From Lasiosphaeria ovina (lineage: Eukaryota; Ascomycota; Sordariomycetes; Sordariales; Lasiosphaeriaceae): 64,000 nucleotides of DNA. The position numbers and the translations under genes were made by a program. Shown in pieces: positions 55,831 to 64,000 of the stretch. The notes beneath the pieces are model-generated. The model saw nothing but the letters and a program-made list of their open reading frames with translations. It ran no database searches and was not told where the DNA came from. The stretch's first letter is position 1. Every line of letters begins with the position of its first letter. The DNA lies in the NCBI GenBank assembly GCA_033439765.1, contig JAULSN010000001.1, forward strand, positions 310,001 through 374,000, written 5' to 3'.

Positions 55831-57132
55831 CTATCTTATCTTTACGAGAACTATTATCGAGTTGTGCTGCTGGTGAAGCATGTCGTCGTAGTCCGACCAA
55901 ACAACAGCGCCGTTACCTTGTCGTGGTCGTCCGCTCTCGAGCAGAGCTGTCTCCACTTCTTCTCGCCATATCGATTCGCAAAGTTCATCGAACTGTACTG
56001 GTCCGTGTGGCATCCCAACGTCAACATCCTCCACCGGCCAACCTTCGACCCGAGAAACTCAAAGTCGATCCTTCTCGCCGCCATGGCTCTAATTAGTGAG
56101 CGTTTCCTCCCTCTAATTACCCCTGACTACATATCAGAAACCCACTCTAACAGCAGCAGGAGCCTGTGTGTCCCCCGATCCGGTCGACAACGAAGACGCC
56201 AAACTGTGGTTCAACTGCGTCGAGGAGATGGTTTTTACCGACGACGACTTCTGCAGCGACACGGAACCCGCCGGAGAAGCGGCGCCGCCACTCAGCATTC
56301 TTGCCAGTCGGCCGAAGCTGCAGGCCCTCCAGGCGGCCTACATTGTTTGTCTCTGTCAGAACTGGGAAGGGAGCGACGCGGGCAAGCGCCACATCCGCCG
56401 TCACCGGTTCAGCAAGGTGGTTTCTGTAAGTTTCCTGGCAAAGTCTCGGAGGACGTCTTGCTTACAACTCGCGCTGGTGGCTCGCGACTTGGGTATCGAG
56501 GTGGCCAGACACCCCGACTACAGCAAGCAGTTCAAGCATGAGTTCAACTGGACCGAATACGTCGTCAGAGAAGAGCTCATCCGGTGAGTGGTCCCCAGTG
56601 CCTCCACGTCCTTGCTAGGCTGGGCTATTCTAATTAATCTTCTCTCTCTCTCGTCTAGCATCTTCATCTGGGTCTTCCTCCTCGATACGGCATTTGTCAT
56701 TTTCAATAACCTCCCTCACAGAATGGTCATCAAGGAGACGAAGATGCACATGGCGAGCCCGGAGGCTTGCTTCCAGGCGGCCACAGCCGAAGAGTGCATC
56801 GGGCAGATACACGCGTGGATGGCCCGTCTAGCCCTTTTTGCAGCGTCCTGCTTCGTGACGCCATCGAAGACGTGTTCATCGACACTCTCTCGATCGACAC
56901 CCAAGAGAAGTTCTCTCAGCTGGGCCCTCTGAACCTGTTTTCAATAGCCTCAGGTCAGTCTGTCGACCGTGAAAACCAACTACAGAATACTAACTCGTCA
57001 AAAGCGTTCCACTACATGATTTTCCAGCACCAGAATCTGTTTGGAGTCGAGGGCCAGCTCGTGCCAATCCGCAACGGCCTGCGGAACTGGATCGCCATCT
57101 GGGACCGTATTTCGACTCTGCGTGGTCTTTGA
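55831..57132 (+). pseudogene. Truncated fungal-specific transcription factor
   Basis: The middle homology region of a Zn2Cys6-type fungal regulator is recognisable: LHFFSPYRFAKFIELYWSVW, HPNVNILHRPTF, KLQALQAAYIVCLCQNWEGS, VARDLGIEVARHPDYS, IRIFIWVFLLDTAFVIFNNL, and after a frame change LLRDAIEDVFIDTL and FHYMIFQHQNLFGVEGQLVP. The N-terminal zinc cluster and any start codon are missing; the frame opens just after a stop. A frameshift lies near 56822-56840. Introns with good donors persist. It is a dead regulator, immediately upstream of an equally dead P450 and dehydrogenase. Confidence 0.78.
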
Positions 57133-57673
57133 CCTCGCCCCACGGGCTGTTGAGAGACGACTGCCTGGTGCCTGAGTCCATTGGTGCTTAGCCGGCTCAG
57201 CGGGGTCGAAGGGCTGGGCTGCTGGCGCTCCTTGGCCCTCGTTTGATGAGAAACTGAACGAATTCGGTTCGCGGATCCTGCTAGTGTGGTTCCCGAGCGC
57301 CCACCTCATCTCCATCCCCACGTCCCACATCGGCTCCGCGCCTTACCCGTACCCCGTCTCGCCCGCCAGGCGCTATCCTGTCCCGCCCACCTCCGCATCC
57401 GCTCCTCCACCCCACCAAGTCGACCCCTTACATATCCCACATCGGCCCCGACCCCAGCGGCCCAAGGTAGGCCAGATTTGGAAGACTGGACGACATGCCG
57501 CCTAGACCACGCTCTGCTCAGGGGTCTTGGATTTTCTATTACATGAAGGCATGGGCCCTCTACTGTCAACTCAAACTCTGACATCTCCAGACATCTGCTT
57601 CAGACCCCAATCGACAAGTTCGCTTCTCCTCTTCGACTTTTGGCGAGCTTTGTTATCAGCTCACTCGGAAGCC
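57133..57673. other. Intergenic region between dead regulator and dead P450
   Basis: C-rich DNA without a supported gene. It probably contains the former P450 promoter. Confidence 0.4.
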
Positions 57674-58772
57674 ATGGCGCTTCTCGTCCAAGTCCTCCTC
57701 GTGGTCGTGGCGGTGGCCATTATCATCCGCCTCTTGATGACGGGGCGGAGACCAAAGAACTACCCGCCCGGTCCTCCCACGCTTCCTATCATTGGGAATC
57801 TTCATCAGGTGTGTCGGACAACTTTTGACCGTTGTCTTGAGTTTCCAATCTAACTTCGCTTCCCGGCAGATGCCAACGCGAGACGCACATCTGCAGTTTG
57901 AGAAATGGGCGAAAGAATACGGCCCGGTGTACAGCTTGATCTTGGGCACCAAGACTATGGTCGTGCTGTCGAGCGACCGGGCAGTTAAGGACCTGCTCGA
58001 CAAGAAGAGCAACATCTACTCGCATCGGCCCGACATGTACATTGGCCAGACGCTATGCAGCGGCGACCTACGGATTCTCATGATGAAGTATGGGCCAACA
58101 TGGCGCTCGTGCCGCAAGCTGGTGCACTCGCTTCTCAACGTGTCGGCTGCTAAGTTGTACGTGCCCTACCAGGTCCTCGAGAACAAGCAGATGCTGTTCG
58201 AGATGGCCACGGACCCCGAGAACTTCCTCTACAGCATCCGGCGCTATTCCAACGCGCTTACCACGACCATGGTCTTTGGCTAGCGCTCGTCGACGTACGA
58301 GGACAAGAAGATGCAGCAGCTGTTTGACGGCTTCACCGAGTTTGCCGAGATCAACCAGACGGGCACGGCGGGGCTCATCGACTTCTTCCCTATCCTCCGC
58401 CGGCTGCCCGACTTCCTGGTCCCCCTGCGCAAGAAGGCCAAGGAGATGCACCGGCACGAGAAGGAGCTGTATCTAGGACACTGGCTTAAGCCAAAGGAGC
58501 AGGCGGCCGCAGGCACCATCCCGCGCTGCTTCGGCGAGGATCTGTACCGGGTGCAGAAGGCCGAGGGCTTCGACGACGACCAGGCCGCCTATATCACGGG
58601 TACGCTTCTCGAGGCGGGCTCCGACACGACATCAAGCACTCTGTACGCCTTTGTGCTGGCCATGCTTCTTTACCCGGAAGTGCAGGGCAAGGCACAGGCC
58701 GAGATCGACCCCGCCACCAAGCAGTGGCTGCAGTCGCCGCTCGAGGTCGCGGCGGTCAAGACAAAGGCGTGA
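57674..58772 (+). pseudogene. Cytochrome P450 pseudogene, internal stop and lost C-terminus
   Basis: Exon 1 (57674-57808) encodes a membrane anchor (LLVQVLLVVVAVAIIIRLLM) and the proline hinge YPPGPPTLPIIGNLHQ. After a normal intron, exon 2 (from 57870) continues HLQFEKWAKEYGPVYSLILG, the helix-C motif WRSCRKLVHSLL and further on the I-helix oxygen-binding EAGSDTTSS. An in-frame TAG at 58281-58283 lies where the family has FGWR (TGG to TAG). The frame then ends at 58772, just past the I-helix, so the ExxR helix and the heme-binding Cys loop are absent. Either lesion alone would prevent heme enzyme formation. The sequence resembles fungal CYP families of secondary metabolism or aromatic breakdown. 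Confidence 0.9.
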
Positions 58773-59029
58773 GAAGGCGGCCAGCTGGTTTGGTTCTGTT
58801 GTGGTGTGGTGTATTTTTGGCCGGGGTTGGGCTAGGGGCGCACCGGTGTGCTTTTGGTGCAGGCGTGTTGTGTCTACTGTCTATCTACAAAGTGGCTGTT
58901 TGGATGCTTTCCTTGAAGGACACGGAGTCATTCATATGTTAGCGGTTCCTAGCTACTAGCTGGGTTGTCTTTGGTCTCTAGCAGAATATGATAATCTGAT
59001 CAACTACCTATTTAATTCCTTCCGCGGCT

Positions 59030-59638
59030 ATGCTGTCCTCTTCCTCTCCGCAGAAGCCGCTGTTCAGCACCTTCTTCAGCCAGAGCTCGTTCGCGCGGCA
59101 CACGCTGGCGCACAAGTCGAGCGTTGTGCGCGTGCCGCCGCAGACAGACCTCGCCCTCTGCGCGCCGCTCGGCTGCGGCATGCAGACGGGCGCCGGCGCC
59201 GTGCTGCACTCGCTTGACGTGCGCCCGGGGAGCAGCCTTGCCGTCTTTGGCGTCGGGTCCGTCGGCATGGCCGCTGTCGTGGCCGCCGCCAAGATCCGCG
59301 GCGCGGCTGTCGTGGTTGCCGTCGACTTGCAGCCGGCGCGGCTGGCGCTGGCGCGCGAGCTGGGGGCTACGCATGGTGTGTTGGGGGACGCCGCGGACAT
59401 GGTAGCGCAGATCCGCGCCGCGACGCCAGGCGGCAGGGGCGTAGATTTTGCGGTTGACTATACGGGCGTGCCGGCTGTCGTGCGCACCATGCTCGATGCA
59501 CTCGGCTCGCGCGGGAGGGCGTCGATGGTCGGCGCGCCCGGGTTCGGCAAGACGGCGGCGGTGGATATCATGGATATGCTGACGTACGGTAAGGAGTATG
59601 TGGGCTGCTGCGAGGGCGATAGTAAGACGAATCGATAG
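59030..59638 (+). pseudogene. Truncated zinc-type alcohol dehydrogenase
   Basis: Only the cofactor-binding half remains: FARHTLAHKSSVVRVP, LCAPLGCGMQTGAGAVLHSL, the Rossmann motif VFGVGSVGMAAVVAAA, DLQPARLALARELGATHGVL, VDFAVDYTGVPAVVRTMLDA and GAPGFGKTAAVDIMDMLTYG. The N-terminal catalytic zinc domain is missing, with only a few residues after an in-frame ATG, and the frame stops at CEGDSKTNR, ~50 residues before the normal end. The pattern resembles aryl-alcohol/NAD-dependent dehydrogenases. Probably a remnant last exon of a larger gene, in the same orientation as the dead P450 and regulator. Confidence 0.75.
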
Positions 59639-60538
59639 GTACAAGCTATTTCACTTTTCTGATAAATCCAACTGTAGAAGTCCCTCCTTGAGCAGACGAA
59701 AAAATACATAGTTGGTCAGTTGAGTTGACGCGGTAGAAACCCCATCACTAATTAGCGCCCACAGAACTACACATTGTTTATTGCTGCTGAGTGCAGTATG
59801 TTTTCCAACACTTGACTTTCCGAGGACATCTCACAATAGACTCGGGCCGCCGTCTCGACGGGTGGCTTTGATGTAGCTCTGGTTTTCCTAGTAATGGCAT
59901 AGTGTCTCCAGGTCTGGAGTTAATATTATAATATCCGACAGTTTAGATAGGATGGCGAGACAATATGCGGCGAACGATCCACACATGGTAATCACAAGCT
60001 AGACTCTGAAAGGTGCTGTGCAGAAATAGAATCAACGAGAAATTCCACGGCCAGGTATGGATATCTGGCCGGGATTTCTTCTTTCAATTCCTGATTTGTA
60101 ATCCGAATGACCCAACCGTGCCGATGACTGTCGATGGGATGTAATTAATAGTCTGGTGTATCTCTGGCGCCATAATGCTGTAATAACGCCATCCGAAACG
60201 CCCGACCGATCCCAAAAACAAACCCTGCCCAGACCCGAAAGACAACCCAGGCCGCCGTCCTACACCCATCTCGCATGCAAGCCAGCCGTATAACAACGAA
60301 ATTGTGACCTGCGGCCAGAAACTCAAAGAACCCCAAGCCCCAGACAATAGGACCATGCTAATGCTAGAGAAGAGACGAAGAAACACGCCAACCCAAACGT
60401 AACAAGAATGCTATGCGCGTCATGTGTGTCTCGCGCCAACTAATGCCCCTCGAAAATGCTCAGGAAAAGACGTGCCCCAGACGTGGCAACTTAACTCGGC
60501 CACTCAACAGCCAGATTTCCCCCACGACAAGCCGTGCC
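59639..60538. other. Intergenic region
   Basis: 3' side of the next minus-strand gene and AT-rich DNA. A ~100-codon hydrophobic minus-strand frame at 60084-60386 was considered and rejected. Confidence 0.4.
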
Positions 60539-61339
60539 CTACAGCTCCTCGTCCATCATATCATCGTCCTCGTCCTCGTGCCAGCGGCACACCTGCTCGA
60601 CAGCTACGTGACCCGACCCATACCCAGGGCCACTGCGCATGAAGGAAGTCTCGTAGCTAAACGGGACAGGAACCGACAGCCTAGAAACGCCAAACCCAGC
60701 CACGCTGCCGCCGGCCGCGCTGTGCCAGGGGGGGACCTGCAACGCCTGCGTGGCCTGCGTGGTGCGCGCCAGGTCGAATTCGGCGACGGAGTTCTGGGCG
60801 GCGACGGCGGGGTCCTCGCGACGGCGGCGGGGGAGGGGGCTGCCGCGGGAGCGCTCCGGTGCGCGGTGTTGACGGCGGCGCTCGATGCTCAGCTGGCGCT
60901 GCGAGCCTGGTTTTGTCAAGAGAGACGGTTAGTTCAGTTCACCATCAGGATTCGAGGGAGGGAGGTTCCGTGTGTTCAGGGGTAAAGAGTCACTGGTGGA
61001 AAGTGGCAGGGAACTGTACTCACGCTCGGCTTGCCACGCAGCCCGAGGTCTTGTGATGTCCCGCGGGTGGCGGGCATGTCTGCGCCCGCGGACCGGGACT
61101 CTGCGGCCGATGGGCGAGGGCAGGCGGAGAGGGGGGATGGCGTCGTCGGCGGCGGCGGCGGCGGCTGCCGTGACGCGCGGGGGCGCGACCATGGTCGGTG
61201 GGCCTGGCGCCTGCTGGGCCAGGTTCATCTGCGCCAGCGAGCTGGCGACTTGGTCCACGGGCGCGTCGTGGCGGCCGGGGAGGCGGGGGCTGCGCTCCCC
61301 CTGCGAAGAGGAGCGGCCAGGAAAAGAGGTATCCCCCAT
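60539..61339 (-). CDS. Hypothetical disordered protein, 227 aa, 2 exons
   Basis: Exon 1 61339-61024 (MGDTSFPGRSSSQGERSPRL) joins at a gtgagt donor to exon 2 60906-60539 after accag, in phase, giving 228 codons. The N-terminal half is Pro/Arg/Ala-rich with a run of seven Ala, then basic (RRVPVRGRRHARHPRDITRP). The second half has SQRQLSIERRRQHRAPER, a more ordered LARTTQATQALQVPPWHSAA, SRLSVPVPFSYETSFM and an acidic end EDEDDDMMDEEL. No family recognised. Basic and acidic clusters suggest a nucleic-acid or chromatin partner, but this is inference. Confidence 0.55.
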
Positions 61340-63028
61340 TGCGGAGGTTGGAAGGCGGCGTGCTGGTATCTAGCCCGGGCAGTTTCAGTTAGTAAAGTAG
61401 GCCGATAATGGACAAACATGAATGCTAAACCAAACCGTGACAGAATATAAAGCCAAGGTCTTGAGATGCGACTCGGGCGGCTGAGCTATCAGGGAATGTG
61501 AATTCATTTCTGACCGGGGCAGGCTCCTGGGCAACCGGCGAATAGACAATGTATGATGTCTAGTCCCGCGGCTTTCGGGTAAGCGAAGGAGGGGGATAGC
61601 ACCGAGATCAAGGTAAGGGTTGGATAGTTCATGGTTGTAAAGTGCCGTGCTGGGCAGATAGATGTGACGGGGGAACAGGTGTGTGCGGGCGGGAAGGTGA
61701 AGAAAACGCGTCGCACTCCTCCGACCGCGCTGCAAGCACAGGAGAAGATGCTATTCCGATATAATAACTCGGCCTCGCTACCTATGCAAGCAGGCGGCTA
61801 GGCATACATACAAGTAGGAGGTGTAAACTTACATAAGTGTGTGAATGCTCGAGAGTCGTGTCAGATCTAGGCCGGCGTGAGGAAGGAATTTGCTCGAGAT
61901 GTGCAAGGTTTGGAGTTTATACTGCGGCCAGGAAACAGGGTGCTAGAATTTAAACTAGAAGTGGGTCCAGGGCAGCCAGCAGCCAGCTCCTATTTCCTGG
62001 GACGGTGTTACGGAGGTACCAGGTACTGACCTAGATGAACCTAGGCTCGCTGGGGCTCACTTTGCCTTCAAGCCCATCTTATACCTCTTCAAGTTTTCCT
62101 TACTCATGAGTCAGATCTGTTTGGCCCAGTGCTAACCCTAGCCGATGGAATAAAACAAGCTGGTTGTCTTGTTCTGTCTCACTGCACATGCTGCATGGCC
62201 GGGGCAGTCCCCGTCCATTCCCCCGCTAGACAGAAGTGAGACTGTCGTCTGATGTTCACAATCATACAAAGACGGCTTTGACTTTTAGGCGTGTATCTTG
62301 CATGCTAAAATCTGGCCTTCGACGTCATAGCGAAGATAAAGGCACCACAATGGTACTATATAGTATATACTAAATCGGGAAAAGAAGAGGGTCGAATCGT
62401 CCGTGGCATCTGCCACCTAGTCTGAGCGAGCTAAACGTCTCTTTCAAGTCAAACTCGAAGAATGGCTGGCGTACCGTCATCTCTACGAATGTTTTCACCA
62501 AATTCCCAGTATCCCACGATATATTCACCCTGCCAGATAACTACCAGTAAATTTGTTCTCGACCATGCTGAGCCACTGCGTCCTGAGCGAATTAGTCCGT
62601 CTCTACGAAGAGGACGTTGCCGTTACCGAGTCTGATATCCGCATTCCATCACCATTCTCCACTGCCGTCTTTCAAAGCTCCGACTATCAAAAGCGTACTG
62701 CTCTGCCGAAATTGGCTTGTTCTTTCCCAGAATGTCAACGACATCCTTGGCAGCAAGCCAGGATCTCCTCGACGGCCAGGTCACGGGCATCATAGCTGGA
62801 GAGCTCTAATACCTCGTCAGGCTCGGCGGCCTCACTGACGAGGTCCAATGTTCATGGCAGACGAGATCAAGGTTGAAAAGGTAAACTGGATACAGGACAT
62901 AGGATGATTTAATGGAGCGAGCCGGCCGCACCATCCAACGGCTCCCCAGAAAATCCCACGGATGGCAAGACGCACAGATTAGACTGCACAGGCATCCAAC
63001 TAGCAGCGGATGAGCTCACCGAGCAATC
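61340..63028. other. Intergenic region
   Basis: Promoter side of the disordered-protein gene, then DNA without a supported gene. Around 62700-62770 a frame reads NWLVLSQNVNDILGSKPGSP, which may be a coding relic, but neighbouring frames are broken and no family is recognised. Confidence 0.35.
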
Positions 63029-63352
63029 TCAATACATCGATAGGTAGGCAAATAAAATAGTCAACGCAATCATGGCCAGTCCGGCAAACGCACTTTCCAG
63101 GTGCGGCCATGACAAAATAGGACCCTTGGTGATCTCGTATAATTTGCTTAATAGCTGCACCGTATCAGCGGTAAAGCGGATAGATTCAAGAATTTCGAAA
63201 TGCAAAAGCGCATCTTCGTCACAACTACGGATCCCAGGGCAGTCTTGGTTCCTATCCGGGTTTCGGCGTTTCCAGTACAACACACCTCTCCCGCGGTACG
63301 GGTTTCGAACTTTTGCATATGAGAATAACTCATTATGGTGACCTAAAGACAC
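63029..63352 (-). CDS. Possible C-terminal exon of an unrecognised membrane protein
   Basis: An open frame ends DEDALLHFEILESIRFTADT, VQLLSKLYEITKGP and a final hydrophobic helix (SAFAGLAMIALTILFAYLSMY) at the stop. The composition is protein-like, but no start or upstream exon could be fixed; a possible acceptor lies near 63352. It could be a tail-anchored protein fragment or a relic. Confidence 0.3.
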   Translation of the reverse strand: MSLGHHNELFSYAKVRNPYRGRGVLYWKRRNPDRNQDCPGIRSCDEDALLHFEILESIRFTADTVQLLSKLYEITKGPILSWPHLESAFAGLAMIALTILFAYLSMY

Positions 63353-64000
63353 GACCTAGGCCAAGGTAGACACCAAAGTTTGGTGCAAGACGTGGCGAAG
63401 GACGAATGGCAGCCGCGGGCGGAGCAGGCTCCTTCTTGACTCGTAACCAAGACATGTCCTCCAAACCAGGCTGGGTCTTCCGCCACCGGCATTGGCTGCC
63501 CGAGGGTCTTATTGAAGTTCTGCGTATTAATATACGTGGAGCGCACAAATGGCATCGGCAAAAGAACGGCCGGGCGAGCCGTGTGATGTGAGACAGGGGT
63601 TTCAAGGGGCTGGGACCACACCAAAATCAGCGGCCTGTTGGCGAGCGAGCAGCCGAAGCACGTGCTTGGACGCTGAGGTCAACCGTCAAAAACGATGGGT
63701 TAGGCTAGCTTGGGAATGTAGTCCGACATGTCACGGCATGCACCCCCCGACAGGCAACCAGAGGGTGCCGGAATTTGGCAATCTCGATCACCTGCAATAT
63801 TGCGGCACTGCCGGCGCTGAGGGGCCAACTTCCCCAGCTCAATCCTTCTTCCCCAGGGTCTTTCCCCAATCACCCACCCATGGCTCCTGGCGACCTCGCC
63901 GACCTCGCTTGAGTGGCAGCCGTTCGGTACCGCCCCGAGCTAGAAAGGGTTGGCAAGGCGTCGCCTCATAATTACGGATAGAGAGCTACTAAAAAACTCT
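63353..64000. other. Window end without a supported gene
   Basis: Only overlapping weak frames. Upstream exons of the preceding minus-strand frame may lie here, but none could be joined in phase. Confidence 0.35.

Noticed and set aside
60084..60386. 100-codon hydrophobic minus-strand frame
   Set aside because: No conserved pattern; it lies in the likely 3' region of the 60.5-kb gene.

Overview
The window is nuclear DNA of a filamentous ascomycete, most likely a Sordariomycete. Evidence: GC-rich coding regions; short introns (about 50-90 bp) with GTRNGY donors, CTAAC-type branch points and CAG/TAG acceptors; fungus-only families (HET domain, NACHT/STAND protein, Arp1-like amidase, fungal transcription-factor core, fungal BTB and GRDP-like proteins); an intronless tRNA-Thr(AGT); and scattered CCCTAA telomere-like motifs. 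There is no operon logic. Genes are single, spaced and on both strands. Most gene models come from hand splicing, with phase checked across every junction given.

Layout. 0.4-3.0 kb: 10-exon Arp1-like amidase (-). 3.4-5.9 kb: HET-domain protein (-). 6.4-7.3 kb: small secreted Cys-containing protein (-). 8.8-10.5 kb: relics of a TPR protein and an AAA+ ATPase. 11.0-14.1 kb: NACHT/STAND protein (+). 15.4-18.1 kb: GRDP-like protein with a Gly/Cys tail (+). 18.1-22.5 kb: apparently empty. 22.5-23.9 kb: disordered hypothetical protein. 24.6-26.6 kb: F-box-like Cys-rich protein. 27.2-30.0 kb: degenerate tandem repeat, a broken vWA-type gene, and a 1.46-kb inverted-repeat transposon with an 8-bp target duplication sitting 25 bp upstream of the broken gene's ATG. 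30.5-34.5 kb: membrane protein, AT-rich small gene, and a partial single-pass membrane protein. 34.8-36.3 kb: repeat island whose two ~410-445 bp copies each hold four hairpins with a common loop. 39.0-40.7 kb: transmembrane collagen-like/RS-repeat protein. 41.2-42.4 kb: BTB protein. 45.0 kb: possible 57-aa gene. 47.2 kb: tRNA-Thr. 48.2-50.1 kb: UVRAG/Vps38-like protein. 51.1-52.3 kb: single-pass membrane protein resembling the 34-kb one. 53.7-54.6 kb: degraded coding relic. 55.1-55.6 kb: putative mitochondrial protein. 55.8-59.6 kb: decayed cluster (transcription factor, P450, alcohol dehydrogenase). 60.5-61.3 kb: disordered hypothetical protein.

Two themes stand out. The first 14 kb is rich in allorecognition/innate-immunity-type genes (HET, NACHT) and their wreckage (TPR, AAA+), as expected of fast-turnover accessory DNA. 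The 55.8-59.6 kb block looks like a dead metabolic cluster in which regulator, oxidase and dehydrogenase are all truncated or interrupted. The most unusual intact gene is the membrane-anchored collagen-like protein at 39 kb. The most unusual DNA structures are the hairpin-array repeat at 34.8-35.8 kb and the palindrome-ended transposon at 28.6-30.0 kb.
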